Source: Defluviitaleaceae bacterium (lineage in GTDB: Bacteria; Bacillota; Clostridia; Lachnospirales; WQUN01). From it: a stretch of DNA of 47,481 bases. The position numbers were made by a program, and so were the translations under genes. Below, one piece after another: positions 18,585 through 28,444 of the stretch. The notes beneath the pieces are model-generated. The model was not told where the DNA came from, searched no databases, and was given only the letters and a program-made list of their open reading frames with translations. The stretch lies in NCBI GenBank assembly GCA_009779755.1, contig WRDO01000024.1:1-47481 (forward strand), written 5' to 3'. Numbering within the stretch: the first letter of the stretch is position 1; the number at the start of each line of letters is the position of its first letter.

Positions 18585-20999
18585 TTATTTCGTCGGGTTT
18601 AATTTTTCCAATAATTGCGAGGCGCGCTTTACCGTCGATAACGGCAAGCCCGCCAAACGCGCTACGTGTATGCCGTAACTTTGCCCCGCCTCGCCGCGGA
18701 CGAGCTTGCGCAGGAATACGATATCGCCGTTTTTATCTTGGGCGGTGAAGTAAAAGTTGACGACACCGGCGATACGTTTTTCCAATTGGGTAAGCTCGTG
18801 GTAGTGCGTGGCGAAGAGCGTCTTTGCGCCGATTTCGTCGGCGATATGCTCAAGCACCGCCCATGCGATGGAAAGTCCGTCGAAGGTACTCGTCCCGCGG
18901 CCGATTTCATCCAAAATAATCAACGACCGACCGGTGGCGTTATGCAGGATGTTCGCTACTTCGGTCATTTCCACCATAAAGGTGCTTTGCCCTGTGGCCA
19001 AATCATCGGATGCGCCTACGCGGGTGAATATTCGATCCACCGTGCCGACACGCGCTTCTTCGGCGGGTACGAACGAACCGATCTGCGCCATCAATACGAT
19101 TAAAGCGACCTGCCGCATGTAAGTGGACTTACCCGACATATTGGGTCCCGTAATGACGGATAATCGATTCGCGTTGACGTCCATGTCGGTATCGTTGGGG
19201 ATGAAGGTCGTTCCGCTTGTCAGGGCTTCCAATACCGGATGCCGCCCTTCCTTTATATATACACCCGTACCGTTGTCCACAATCGGTCTTACGTAACGTC
19301 CTCGGTCGGCGGCTTCGGCTAAGGATTGCAACGCGTCCAGTGTGGCGACCGTCGCCGCGGTAAATTGCACCCGTGCCATTTGCTCCACGATCTCGCGGCG
19401 GGTAGCGTCGAACAGGTCGTATTCGAGGGCGTTGATTTCTTCGTCCGCACCCAATATCGTTTCCTCAAGCCGTTTCAATTCTTCGGTAATGAAGCGTTCG
19501 CCGTTTGCGATCGTTTGTTTCCTGTGGTAATGCGCGGGGACTTTCGATAAATTGGAAGCGGTTACTTCAATGTAATAACCGAATACGCGGTTATTTTTGA
19601 TCTTAAGGGAAGTGATCCCCGTTTGTTCGCGTTCGCGGGCCTCCATTTGGGAAACGAAACCGGCTGCGTTATCCCGTACGCCCCGAAGCTCGTCCAGCCT
19701 TGCGTTAACCCCCGTGCGTATCATCCCGCCTTCGCGGGTGGCGTGCGGCGGCGTCTCCGTGATACGTACGGAAATGGTGGAAAATATATCGGCCAAGTCG
19801 TCGTAGGTTCGGTAAAGCTCCTTATGCGCGGGGCTTTGCATTTCACTTACCAATGCGCCGATGGCGGGTAAATCATGCAGGGAGGACCGCACCGTGGCCA
19901 AATCGCGTGCGTTGGCGGACGAAGCGGCCAAACGTGACATCACGCGTTCCAAGTCGTGGATATTCTGTAAGAAGACACGCAGGTCGGCCCGCGGTAAAGG
20001 GGCGTCGTACCATTCGGCTACCGCGGATTGGCGGCGCAGGATTTCGTCGGTACAAAGCAGGGGAAGCTCCACCCAATTACGCAAGAGCCGTGCGCCCATC
20101 GCGGTTTTCGTATGGTCCAGTACACCGAGGAGTGAGCCTTTTTTACCGGGTTCGCGCATACGGGTGGTAAGCTCGAGGTTGCGGCGCGACGGCGCGTCCA
20201 GCACCATACGGCCGTGTTGCGTGTAAGGCTTGATCGACGTTATCTGCGCCAGCGCGTTCAACTGCGTTTGCGCCAAATAGGTTAGCAACGCGCCCGTGGC
20301 GGGGATCTCCGGCGCATTTTGGGAAAGGCCGAAGCCTTCAAGGTGTAATGTATAGAAATGCTCGGTCAAGCATTTATAGGCGTTCGATTGGGTAAACGTC
20401 CACGCGGGGGCGGCGGTGGCTTTTAAACCGGTGATGTTCTCCACCACACGGGCAAGCGAAAAACCCTCGGGGAGAAGGATTTCCGCGGGGGCGATCCGTG
20501 TCAGTTCATCCAACATCCTTTGGCTGGAATCCACGGCCGTAACCATAAAAAGGCCCGTGGTGATATCTGCCGTGGCGATGGCGAACCCTTCGTTTTTATC
20601 AAAGGCACTTATGCAGGTTATATGGTTGTGGCGGTTTTCTTCAAGCAAATTGGCGTCGGTCACCGTGCCGGGGGTAATGACGCGTACCACATCGCGTTTT
20701 ACGATACCTTTGGCGTGCTTCGCGTCCTCTACTTGGTCGCACAGGGCAACATGGTACCCTTGCGCTACCAAACGGGCTATGTAGTTGTCCACCGCGTGGG
20801 CGGGTACGCCGCACATGGGGGCGCGTTCCTCTTGCCCGCAATCGCGTGCCGTCAACGCGATGCCGAGCGCTTGCGAAGCGGTTTTCGCGTCTTCGAAGAA
20901 CATTTCGAAGAAGTCGCCCAAACGGAACATGAGGATGCAATGTTCAAATTTCGCCTTGATTGAAAAATATTGTTCCATCATGGGTGTGTACGCGGGCAT
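18585..20999 (-). CDS. mutS: DNA mismatch repair protein MutS
   Basis: A protein of 804 residues from ATG 20999, which has AAAGG nine bases upstream; a GTG at 21008 is too close to that site. Domain I has the mismatch-reading Phe-x-Glu region (GDFFEMFFEDA). The C-terminal ATPase has the P-loop GPNMSGKST (about residue 620), the DEIGRGTSTFDG Walker B and the FATHYHEL switch. It ends at LEKLNPTK, about 50 residues short of E. coli MutS, so the C-terminal tetramerisation extension is shortened. mutL is not adjacent. Confidence 0.96.
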   Translation of the reverse strand: MPAYTPMMEQYFSIKAKFEHCILMFRLGDFFEMFFEDAKTASQALGIALTARDCGQEERAPMCGVPAHAVDNYIARLVAQGYHVALCDQVEDAKHAKGIVKRDVVRVITPGTVTDANLLEENRHNHITCISAFDKNEGFAIATADITTGLFMVTAVDSSQRMLDELTRIAPAEILLPEGFSLARVVENITGLKATAAPAWTFTQSNAYKCLTEHFYTLHLEGFGLSQNAPEIPATGALLTYLAQTQLNALAQITSIKPYTQHGRMVLDAPSRRNLELTTRMREPGKKGSLLGVLDHTKTAMGARLLRNWVELPLLCTDEILRRQSAVAEWYDAPLPRADLRVFLQNIHDLERVMSRLAASSANARDLATVRSSLHDLPAIGALVSEMQSPAHKELYRTYDDLADIFSTISVRITETPPHATREGGMIRTGVNARLDELRGVRDNAAGFVSQMEAREREQTGITSLKIKNNRVFGYYIEVTASNLSKVPAHYHRKQTIANGERFITEELKRLEETILGADEEINALEYDLFDATRREIVEQMARVQFTAATVATLDALQSLAEAADRGRYVRPIVDNGTGVYIKEGRHPVLEALTSGTTFIPNDTDMDVNANRLSVITGPNMSGKSTYMRQVALIVLMAQIGSFVPAEEARVGTVDRIFTRVGASDDLATGQSTFMVEMTEVANILHNATGRSLIILDEIGRGTSTFDGLSIAWAVLEHIADEIGAKTLFATHYHELTQLEKRIAGVVNFYFTAQDKNGDIVFLRKLVRGEAGQSYGIHVARLAGLPLSTVKRASQLLEKLNPTK

Positions 21000-21037
21000 G
21001 GGGATCACCTTTTGTCGTTTTATGTAAAATCCGTCGA

Positions 21038-21046
21038 ATCATAGCA
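21038..21046 (-). promoter_or_regulatory. Possible extended -10 promoter of mutS
   Basis: TGCTATGAT on the leftward strand matches an extended -10, about 40 bases before the mutS start. No clear -35 is seen. Confidence 0.4.
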
Positions 21047-21082
21047 TAACGGAATTAAGTTATCTATATTTTGTACGAGTTG

Positions 21083-21091
21083 TGGTATGAT
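21083..21091 (+). promoter_or_regulatory. Possible extended -10 promoter of the aldo/keto reductase gene
   Basis: TGGTATGAT matches an extended -10 element, 35 bases before ATG 21126. No convincing -35 is present. Confidence 0.45.
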
Positions 21092-21125
21092 TTATAAAAT
21101 TAACACACGGGGTTGGAGGCCTTTC

Positions 21126-22289
21126 ATGAAGTATAAAGAAGATAAATCGTCCGGTAACGAGCTTTCCATTTTAGGCATGGGTTGTATGCGCTTCCCCGCA
21201 AGTAAAACGGAAACCGAGCGCATGATACTTTCCGCCATCGAGGGCGGGGTTAACTTCTTCGATACGGCGTACATCTACCCCGGCAGCGAAAAAACGCTTG
21301 GGGACATCCTGCACCGCAATAACAAACGCAAGGACGTATACATCGCCACCAAGCTGCCCCTCTTAAGGTGCGCAAACGCGGAGGACTTCGATATATACTT
21401 TAACGAATCGTTGAAGCGGCTCAAAACGGACTATATCGATTATTATCTTTTGCACAGCGTCGTGGATAATAACCAATGGGAGCATTTCCGTTCGCTGGGT
21501 ATCACGGAATGGCTGGAAGGGAAGAAAAAGGCCGGGCTGATTAAAAATATCGGTTTTTCCTACCACGGTACATGCGGCGATTTCATTAAGATATTGGAGG
21601 CTTACGATTGGGGTTTCTGTATGGTGCAATACAATTATTACGACGAAAATTACCAAGTGGGGCGCACGGGCGTACAGGCCGCCGCGCAAAAAGGCGTATC
21701 GGTCATGATCATGGAGCCTTTGTTGGGCGGGCGGCTGGCCACGGGCCTGCCCAAGCAAGCAGCAAGGATATTCAAGGACGCCGACGCCGAACGCTCCCCC
21801 GCTGATTGGGCGCTTGATTGGTTGTGGAACCAACCTGAGGTAACCGTCGTGGTCAGCGGTATGAGCAGTTCGCAAATCGTGGAAAAAAATTTAAAAGCCG
21901 TGGAAAAACACAAGCCCCTCACCGAAGCGGAATCATCCGTATACGCAAAGGTAAACGAACATTTCCGCAAGTCGTACAAGGTCAATTGCACGGGGTGCAA
22001 TTATTGCCTGCCTTGCCCGAAGGGCATTAATATCCCCGCGTGCCTGTCCGCGTACAACGCGCGTTATACGCAGGGTTTTATCACGAGTATGGTGCTGTAT
22101 ATGACCTCAACGGCGGCGATACGCAAGGTGACCTCCAGCCCGCGCAAATGCAACGGCTGCGGCAAATGCGAAAAGCATTGCCCGCAATCCATCCCCATCC
22201 GCAAGGAGCTCAAAAAGATCGGCGGAAAGTTCGAACCGCTGCCCGTACGCATGATTATGGCGCTGGTAAGGAAGATTATGGTACGTTAA
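21126..22289 (+). CDS. Aldo/keto reductase with C-terminal 4Fe-4S domain
   Basis: A 387-residue protein. I chose ATG 21126 because a TTGGAGG site lies just upstream; the ATG at 21087 overlaps the putative -10 box. The N-terminal TIM-barrel aldo/keto reductase domain (about 1-285) shows the catalytic FDTAYIYPGSE motif (Asp46, Tyr51), IATKLP and YYLLHS. The C-terminal part has a CTGCNYCLPCPKG cluster and a second CNGCGKCEKHCP cluster, like other anaerobe AKR-ferredoxin fusions. Its substrate is unknown. The stop codon lies two bases from the stop of the convergent ABC gene, with no terminator between them. Confidence 0.9.
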   Translation: MKYKEDKSSGNELSILGMGCMRFPASKTETERMILSAIEGGVNFFDTAYIYPGSEKTLGDILHRNNKRKDVYIATKLPLLRCANAEDFDIYFNESLKRLKTDYIDYYLLHSVVDNNQWEHFRSLGITEWLEGKKKAGLIKNIGFSYHGTCGDFIKILEAYDWGFCMVQYNYYDENYQVGRTGVQAAAQKGVSVMIMEPLLGGRLATGLPKQAARIFKDADAERSPADWALDWLWNQPEVTVVVSGMSSSQIVEKNLKAVEKHKPLTEAESSVYAKVNEHFRKSYKVNCTGCNYCLPCPKGINIPACLSAYNARYTQGFITSMVLYMTSTAAIRKVTSSPRKCNGCGKCEKHCPQSIPIRKELKKIGGKFEPLPVRMIMALVRKIMVR

Positions 22290-22291
22290 AC

Positions 22292-23941
22292 CTAAACGGA
22301 TCCGTCAACCAACGTTATGACCGTATCCGCCGTCTTCGCACTTTCCAAATTGTGCGTGGCAATCAGAATTGTGTAGTCCTTGCGCAATGCGTGAATCGTC
22401 TCCATGATTTGCCCTTCGGTTTCCGCATCCAAAGCACTTGTCGCTTCGTCGAAGACGAGGACCTGTGCTTTTTTTATAAGCGCGCGGGCGATGGCGATGC
22501 GTTGGCGTTGCCCGCCGGAAAGGGACGCGCCTTTTTCGCCGCAGGGAGTGGAGTAGCCGTTTTCCAACGTCTCAATGAAGTCGTGGATGGCGGCTTGTTT
22601 GGCGGCAGCGATGATATCGTCGTCGGACGCGCCCGCGCATCCGAGGGCGATATTCTCGCGGATGGTCATATCGAAGAGCTTGCCGCTTTGGTCCACGTAG
22701 GCGAAATTTTTGCGCCATTCTTCAATGGGGGTTTCCGCGAAGGCTTGACCGCCGACGGATATATTTAAATAATCGCGTTCGTACATGCCGACGATGGTTT
22801 TTAACAGGGTTGATTTGCCGCTGCCCGACGCCCCTACGAAAGCGACCATCCGATTTTCGGGGATTTCCAGCGTAATCCCGTGAAGGGTAGGGGAAGGCGC
22901 GTCGCGGTATTGGAAGGTGAAATCATTAATGGATAAATGGTAACTGTCGGATTTGGTTGAATTCGGGGTAATCAATTTTTTATCGGATTCGTGGGTTTCC
23001 CGGCGGTCGAGGATGGCGAAGATTCGCTTCGCACCTTCGATGGGGGGTTGCAAACCCGCGTAGTTGGCTCCCAGGCTGCCGATGGCGTTGGTCAACGTCG
23101 CCGCCATGATATACACCGACGCAAGGGAATGGAATTCCATTTGCCCCATGGCTACCAGCCACCCGCCGAAGCCGAATACGACCGCCAGCGTCAGCCAACC
23201 CTCCACCGTACCAAAGAGCCTTTGTCCCATGCGAATCAACCCGCGGCGGATGTCGAGCTTTTTCATGCGCAGATTTTCCTTGTCAAAGGTGAGGAAGGCT
23301 TGGGGCTGCATATTGTACGCGCGAATGGCCATCGCCCCCGAAAACGTGTTGCTTAAGGCTTTGAGCGAATCGGCGTTCGCCTCCAGTTGTTCCTTGCCCA
23401 CGCGCGCCAGCGGCTCTGTAAAGCGGTGCTGCATGAAGAAGCTGACGACCCCCACCGCCACGACGGCGAAGCCCAGCTTCCAATCCGCCGAAAACACGAC
23501 AACGGTCGCGCCGATGATGGCGATAATGCTGTACATTAATTGCATCAGCGGTCCCTCGAACACGCCCGACGCCGTGTTGGCATCGGTATTAATCGCGGCG
23601 ATGCCTTCGCCGGAATGGCTCGCGTCCTCCAATCCCGTGCGCACGAATTTGCGGAACAGCTCGCGCTTCATGTCCATCGCCGCCCGTTCGATTGTCACGA
23701 TATTTACATATACCCCCACGAGGAACACGACGATAAACGCACCGAGCATAACCGCCAGCATGATACCCGAGCGGAACACGGCGTCGCGGTCACCGTTGGC
23801 CACGGCAGCCATGATGCTCCCCGCGAAGACCGAAAGCACAAACGGGAACGCGAACCCCTGGGACGAATAGATGATTTGGCTGATTGCGTAACGAAGGGCA
23901 TACGGCCGCATAAAACGGAACATCTTATAAAAATACGTCAT
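22292..23941 (-). CDS. ABC transporter ATP-binding/permease protein (exporter half 2)
   Basis: A protein of 549 residues from ATG 23941, which overlaps the upstream ABC gene by four bases (ATGA); the longer open frame upstream is out of context. Six membrane helices (about 1-300) are followed by a nucleotide-binding domain with Walker A GASGSGKST, signature LSGGQ, Walker B VLVFDEATSALD and H-loop ATHN. The catalytic glutamate is present. It should pair with the upstream half-transporter as a heterodimeric exporter. Confidence 0.9.
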   Translation of the reverse strand: MTYFYKMFRFMRPYALRYAISQIIYSSQGFAFPFVLSVFAGSIMAAVANGDRDAVFRSGIMLAVMLGAFIVVFLVGVYVNIVTIERAAMDMKRELFRKFVRTGLEDASHSGEGIAAINTDANTASGVFEGPLMQLMYSIIAIIGATVVVFSADWKLGFAVVAVGVVSFFMQHRFTEPLARVGKEQLEANADSLKALSNTFSGAMAIRAYNMQPQAFLTFDKENLRMKKLDIRRGLIRMGQRLFGTVEGWLTLAVVFGFGGWLVAMGQMEFHSLASVYIMAATLTNAIGSLGANYAGLQPPIEGAKRIFAILDRRETHESDKKLITPNSTKSDSYHLSINDFTFQYRDAPSPTLHGITLEIPENRMVAFVGASGSGKSTLLKTIVGMYERDYLNISVGGQAFAETPIEEWRKNFAYVDQSGKLFDMTIRENIALGCAGASDDDIIAAAKQAAIHDFIETLENGYSTPCGEKGASLSGGQRQRIAIARALIKKAQVLVFDEATSALDAETEGQIMETIHALRKDYTILIATHNLESAKTADTVITLVDGSV

Positions 23942-25686
23942 TGTACGGCCTCCCTCATTTTGCCGCCGTCCATCGTAATGACCAAATCGCAAGCGGCGAT
24001 GGTTTGCAGGCGGTGCGACACCATGATTACGGTTTTCCCTTGCGTAACGGTGTCCAGCGTCTTTAATATTTCCGCTTCGGTGGCGGGGTCGAGGGACGCG
24101 GTGGCTTCGTCGAAGAGGATAATCGGCGCGTCCTTGTAAAACGCCCTTGCCATGGCGATGCGCTGCCGTTGCCCGCCGGAGATATTTTCGGCGGATTCCC
24201 CCAAAATCGCGTCGAAGCCTTCGGGCAGGGAATCGATGAAGCCGAGTATGCCCGCCTGTTCGCAAGCAAGGCGAAGGCGGGCGTTGTTTGACGCCGCTTC
24301 CTGTTCCCGATCAAGGCGGAAATGGGTGTTGTCGGCTTTTGCTTCTTGCCCCCAATCGAGGGTTATGTTCTTGCCGATGCTTTCCGGGAAGAGGAAGGAA
24401 TCCTGCGGCACATACGCAAATAAATCGCGTACGCGCGATTTGGGGAACTGTGATATATCCTCCCCGTCGAGCGTAATCGTCCCCCCGGTGGGCTCGTACA
24501 AACCGAGCAATAGTTTAAGGATTGTGGACTTGCCCGAACCGCTTGCGCCTACGATGGCCACGCGGCTGCCGGGCTTGATTGTGAATGACAGCGCATCCAA
24601 AACGGGTGAAGCGGTGGGTTCTTCCGCGCCGTAGGTAAAGGTTACGTCGTTAAAGCGTATTTCCCCTAATTCAGGCACACCCAACTTCGGCACAATTTGT
24701 TCCGAAGTCTCTTCCGCGCCCTCGTCCGAGATTTCATGGACATCGTCCGTGTTTTCGTTCAAACGTTTCGCCCCGGCGGAATCCGCCGCCAAGCGTCCCA
24801 CGTTCTGCGCGAGCTGCGTAACTGACGTCGCGGCGATGAATACCGTCGTGATGAAGGCGATGAACTCCGCAATCGCCAATTCCCCCGCGATGGTCGCCAG
24901 CGCAAGCACGGTAAAGATGACAATCAGTGGGCTCAGCAGGATGGTCAGCATCGTACCGAGCATAAAGCCGAGGGAAACCGCGAACTTCTTTAATGCCGTG
25001 AAATATTGCCCGTACACGTTCATGTAACGCGCTTCGAGGACGTTTTCAAGGCCGTAAGAAATAACGGTGGAAAGGTTCTGCAGCGAATCGTTGACCACAG
25101 CGTTAAATTCCGCTTGCTTTTCCGACATCCGCACCGACCACCGTTGGAGGGGTAATGCCAACCCGATTTGCAACACCAGCATCCCGATGGCGGCGACGAA
25201 CGAAATCGCCGTAAACCGCGGGCTGATGAGCATTAAAAAAATAAACGCGGAAACGAACGAAACGAAATCCGTGAATAAATCCAATATATCCGAGGCAATC
25301 AACGCCTCCGCTTTGGGTATGTCGTTGGAATAGATGGACAAATTCTCCCCGCTGGCCGTCCGCTCTACCCGCGCGAAGGGCACCCGAAGGAAATGCCTGA
25401 CGAAATACGCCCGCAAAGCGTACCCCGCGTTGGCGGTAAACCGCGCGTACAAAAATGTGGAGAGCGAAGTCGCCGCCGCGCGCAATACCATTACGGCGGT
25501 GACCCACAAAAGCAACCGCACCAGCGTATCGGTGTGCCCGTAAAGCGCGGCTTCACCCATTTCCCCGGTCAGGCGGTTCATGATTACCAGCCCCGCCGCG
25601 GCTACGGCCGTGGCCAATATGTACGGCAGCATCACCGCGGAATAGCTAAGCCGGGTTTTCCTTAGTGTGAGTAAAAAGGTTTTCAT
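23938..25686 (-). CDS. ABC transporter ATP-binding/permease protein (exporter half 1)
   Basis: A protein of 582 residues from ATG 25686, which overlaps the stop of the regulator gene by four bases (ATGA) and has GGGGG upstream. The transmembrane domain (about 1-300) is followed by Walker A GASGSGKST, signature ISGGQ, Walker B IILFDEATASLD and H-loop VSHR. An unusual charged stretch of about 20 residues (from TLDWGQEAK to ACEQAG) lies between the Q-loop region and the signature. With the next gene it forms a likely heterodimeric exporter; the substrate (peptide or drug) is not evident. Confidence 0.9.
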   Translation of the reverse strand: MKTFLLTLRKTRLSYSAVMLPYILATAVAAAGLVIMNRLTGEMGEAALYGHTDTLVRLLLWVTAVMVLRAAATSLSTFLYARFTANAGYALRAYFVRHFLRVPFARVERTASGENLSIYSNDIPKAEALIASDILDLFTDFVSFVSAFIFLMLISPRFTAISFVAAIGMLVLQIGLALPLQRWSVRMSEKQAEFNAVVNDSLQNLSTVISYGLENVLEARYMNVYGQYFTALKKFAVSLGFMLGTMLTILLSPLIVIFTVLALATIAGELAIAEFIAFITTVFIAATSVTQLAQNVGRLAADSAGAKRLNENTDDVHEISDEGAEETSEQIVPKLGVPELGEIRFNDVTFTYGAEEPTASPVLDALSFTIKPGSRVAIVGASGSGKSTILKLLLGLYEPTGGTITLDGEDISQFPKSRVRDLFAYVPQDSFLFPESIGKNITLDWGQEAKADNTHFRLDREQEAASNNARLRLACEQAGILGFIDSLPEGFDAILGESAENISGGQRQRIAMARAFYKDAPIILFDEATASLDPATEAEILKTLDTVTQGKTVIMVSHRLQTIAACDLVITMDGGKMREAVQ

Positions 25687-26606
25687 GCGTTGTCCCCCTT
25701 GGGTCGTAACAATGGCTTGCTGCGCTCCGCCGCACAAATTATATAGTGCGTGGGCGTATGGATAAACGCCCGCATCAGCATCAATACCGCGATGAAGCTT
25801 TCCTTGGGTTTAAACTCGTAGAATTTTTGCCGCGCGTCTTCCAATTCAATGTGGTATTCCTTTACAAAGCCCATTTCGGTTAGGTTTTCGATGACCCGTT
25901 CCGTTCTTTCGGCGGGCAAACCCGCTTCCTTCGCCAAATACCCCGCCGTAAAATTGGTATTGGGTTCCTTCGCGTGGAGCAGGAGGAGGCTGCGGAGTAT
26001 GTCCTCATCGCCCAGCGCGGCGAAGGCTTTTCGGTATTCCTCCCGAGGGAGCAAGCCTTCACCCCAGCCTTTTTCCGGTTCGGGCATAAAAAAGAGGTAT
26101 GGGAAGTTCCGCGACGAGGAAGCGAGTACCATACCCCGGTTATACAGGATTCGCCCGTAAAGTGATATGCTGCTGTCCGATTTCATGACTATGTCGCCGA
26201 ATAAATCCTTCGTGGGCAAACCCATTTGGTTGAAGATTCGCGTGCCCAAAATACCGAACAGTACTGCCCAGCAAACCTTCTTAGCCCGTTCAAAGACCGC
26301 CGCTTGGCATTCCTCCGGCGCTTCCCACGGTTCGCCGTCGAACTCATCTATGGCTTTCGCCACATGGTTGAGCACGATTTCTTCAATGTCTTTATGGATT
26401 TCCGCCGCCCGCCCGAACAGGCAGTCAATCGCCACGTCGAAATAATCTGCGATTGCCGGCAGCAACGAGATATCCGGCGAGCCGCCGCCCTCCCACTTCG
26501 AAACCGCTTGCCCGCTCACGCCGATCGCCCGCGCCAACGCTTCCTGCGTTACGCCTTTGGCCTTGCGTAATTCCGTAATGTGCCCGCCGATATTTAATTC
26601 ATGCAT
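25683..26606 (-). CDS. XRE-type HTH regulator with C-terminal winged-helix-like domain
   Basis: A protein of 307 residues from ATG 26606 with GGGAGG seven bases upstream. The N-terminal HTH (about residues 5-60) reads VTQEALARAIGVSGQAVSKWE. A middle region contains an ICDC-like dimer patch, and the C-terminal part (about 200-290) looks like a winged helix (GYLAKEAGLPAERTERVIENL, TEMGFVKEY). It is the first gene of the operon with the two ABC half-transporters, coupled by an ATGA overlap, so it most likely controls the exporter. Its ribosome binding site lies inside a perfect inverted repeat. Confidence 0.82.
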   Translation of the reverse strand: MHELNIGGHITELRKAKGVTQEALARAIGVSGQAVSKWEGGGSPDISLLPAIADYFDVAIDCLFGRAAEIHKDIEEIVLNHVAKAIDEFDGEPWEAPEECQAAVFERAKKVCWAVLFGILGTRIFNQMGLPTKDLFGDIVMKSDSSISLYGRILYNRGMVLASSSRNFPYLFFMPEPEKGWGEGLLPREEYRKAFAALGDEDILRSLLLLHAKEPNTNFTAGYLAKEAGLPAERTERVIENLTEMGFVKEYHIELEDARQKFYEFKPKESFIAVLMLMRAFIHTPTHYIICAAERSKPLLRPKGDNA

Positions 26607-26611
26607 AAAAG

Positions 26612-26642
26612 CCTCCCAACGGATTAACCTTGCGTTGGGAGG
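26612..26642 (-). promoter_or_regulatory. 10-bp inverted repeat covering the regulator's ribosome binding site
   Basis: CCTCCCAACG (26612-26621) and CGTTGGGAGG (26633-26642) form a perfect 10-bp dyad with an 11-base spacer. It begins two bases past the predicted -10 box and its distal arm contains the GGGAGG site of the XRE gene. It could be an autoregulatory operator or an RNA hairpin that hides the ribosome binding site. Confidence 0.65.
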
Positions 26643-26643
26643 T

Positions 26644-26672
26644 AGTATAAAATAAATGGTCGGTTGGAACAA
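26644..26672 (-). promoter_or_regulatory. Promoter of the XRE-ABC operon
   Basis: On the leftward strand TTGTTC (26672-26667) and TATACT (26649-26644) are 17 bases apart, directly upstream of the inverted repeat at 26612-26642. Confidence 0.6.
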
Positions 26673-26728
26673 TGGAGGCGTGTTTTGTAAAATCCAACGC
26701 GGGGTTGAGGCGATATTTTGGAAGAGTA

Positions 26729-26737
26729 TGTTATAAT
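26729..26737 (+). promoter_or_regulatory. Extended -10 promoter of ruvA
   Basis: TGTTATAAT matches an extended -10 and lies 32 bases before ATG 26770. The region between the divergent ruvA and XRE genes thus carries two promoters. Confidence 0.6.
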
Positions 26738-26769
26738 CACTTGTAAATAACAAAAAAGGATGATTGCAC

Positions 26770-27381
26770 ATGATAGCCTACGTAAAAGGTTCGCTGGCCT
26801 ACGTAACTGAGCAATACGCCGTCATCGACGTGTGTGGGTTGGGGATGCAGGTGCAAGCCTCCGCCGCTACCATAAGCCGCTTACCCGCCAAGGGTACGGA
26901 AGTACAATTGTTTACATATTTACAATTAAGCGAAAACGCCCAAGCGCTGCACGGCTTTCTCACGCGGGAAGAAGTGCGCCTTTTTACGCTGCTCATTTCC
27001 GTTTCGGGTATCGGGCCGAAAGTAGCGGCAGGCATCCTGGGTACCTTGTCCCCCGAGCAAGTGATGATCGCCATCATGGCCGAAGACGCAACCGCTTTAA
27101 GTAAGGCCCCCGGGGTAGGGAAGAAAACCGCCCAGCGCATCATGCTTGAGCTGCGCGACAAGATAAAAACCGAGGACGCGTGGGCGTCGGAAAACGTGAC
27201 AAGCGCGCAAAGCATGGCGTTGTTCGATAAAAGCGGTTCGGCCAAGCAAGACGCGATGGACGCTTTACTCGCACTCGGCTACGGCCGCGCCGAGGCCATG
27301 CAAGCCGTCTTGGAAATCGCCGACGAAGGTATGAAGGCGGAAGCGATCATTAAATCCGCGTTGAAAAAATTAGCGAGATAA
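26770..27381 (+). CDS. ruvA: Holliday junction branch migration protein RuvA
   Basis: A protein of 203 residues, the standard RuvA length. I chose ATG 26770 (AAAAGGA about nine bases upstream) over the TTG at 26764. The OB-fold N-terminus starts [12 protein letters not shown]. Helix-hairpin-helix motifs include [14 protein letters not shown] and [16 protein letters not shown]. The C-terminal domain III ([13 protein letters not shown]) binds RuvB. RuvA tetramers hold the four-way junction while RuvB hexamers drive migration; ruvB follows directly. ruvC is not adjacent. Confidence 0.97.
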   Translation: MIAYVKGSLAYVTEQYAVIDVCGLGMQVQASAATISRLPAKGTEVQLFTYLQLSENAQALHGFLTREEVRLFTLLISVSGIGPKVAAGILGTLSPEQVMIAIMAEDATALSKAPGVGKKTAQRIMLELRDKIKTEDAWASENVTSAQSMALFDKSGSAKQDAMDALLALGYGRAEAMQAVLEIADEGMKAEAIIKSALKKLAR

Positions 27382-27397
27382 TTTCGGGGGACAAAAC

Positions 27398-28429
27398 ATG
27401 ACAGGACTGCTCAACACAACCGGCTACAACCGCGAAGAAGACGAAGAAATCGAATTAAAGCTCCGCCCCACCCGCTTCGACGACTACATCGGGCAGGACA
27501 AAGTGAAGGAAAACATGAAAGTCTTCGTCGAAGCTGCCTTGCAACGCGGCGAAACCCTCGACCATGTCCTGCTTTACGGGCAGCCGGGGTTGGGTAAAAC
27601 GACCCTTTCCGGCATCATCGCCCATGCCATGGACGCCCGCTTGCGCATCACCGCCGGGCCCGCCATCGAACGCCCAGGTGACATGGCCGCGATCCTCAAC
27701 GACCTTAATGAGGGTGACTTCCTCTTCATCGACGAAATCCACCGCCTTAACCGCAACATCGAGGAAATCCTGTACCCCGCCATGGAGGACTTTGTGCTGG
27801 ATATCATCATCGGCAAAGGTCCCGCCGCGCGTTCCATCCGCCTCGGCCTTCCCAAATTTACGTTAATCGGCGCCACCACGCGCATCGGTTTATTAACCGC
27901 GCCCCTGCGCGACCGCTTCGGCGTGGTGCATCACCTCGAGCCGTACAGCGTAAACGATTTGCGCACGATTATTATCCGTTCCTCGAATGTACTCGGCGTG
28001 GAAACCCAACCCGAGGGTGCGGATGAAATCGCCCGCCGCGCCCGAGGCACCCCCCGTATCGCCAACCGTTTGCTTAAGCGCGTGCGCGACTTCGCCCAGG
28101 TGCGTTATGACGGCATCATCACCCACGAAGTGGCGAAAGATTCTCTCGACCGCTTGGATATCGACCCCATGGGACTTGACGCCGTGGATAAAAAAATCCT
28201 CCGCGCCATCATCGATAAGTTCGGCGGAGGGCCGGTTGGGTTGGATACATTAGCCGCCAGCATCGACGAGGAAGCGGGGACGTTGGAGGACGTGGCGGAG
28301 CCGTATTTATTACAACTCGGCTTCATCCAACGCACGCCCCGCGGGCGGACGGTTACGCGGCTGGGGTATCAGCACTTGGGGCTTGTACCGCCGGTGGAGC
28401 AGGGGCAGTTATTATTAAACGAATTGTAG
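27398..28429 (+). CDS. ruvB: Holliday junction branch migration ATPase RuvB
   Basis: A 343-residue AAA+ motor. Walker A is GQPGLGKT (about residue 61), Walker B FIDEIHR (about residue 109), sensor 1 IGATTR, and the C-terminal winged helix contains [10 protein letters not shown]. Start ATG 27398 has CGGGGG upstream and follows ruvA by 16 bases. Confidence 0.97.
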   Translation: MTGLLNTTGYNREEDEEIELKLRPTRFDDYIGQDKVKENMKVFVEAALQRGETLDHVLLYGQPGLGKTTLSGIIAHAMDARLRITAGPAIERPGDMAAILNDLNEGDFLFIDEIHRLNRNIEEILYPAMEDFVLDIIIGKGPAARSIRLGLPKFTLIGATTRIGLLTAPLRDRFGVVHHLEPYSVNDLRTIIIRSSNVLGVETQPEGADEIARRARGTPRIANRLLKRVRDFAQVRYDGIITHEVAKDSLDRLDIDPMGLDAVDKKILRAIIDKFGGGPVGLDTLAASIDEEAGTLEDVAEPYLLQLGFIQRTPRGRTVTRLGYQHLGLVPPVEQGQLLLNEL

Positions 28430-28444
28430 GGAGGATTTTGCCCC

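Noticed and set aside
22292..24265. A 657-residue frame for the second ABC half-transporter.
   Set aside because: The extra N-terminal part is Arg-rich antisense-like sequence of the upstream gene; ATG 23941 with ATGA overlap is the true start.
25687..25737. Longer frame before the first ABC gene.
   Set aside because: The 17 extra residues precede a good start with GGGGG upstream and overlap the regulator.
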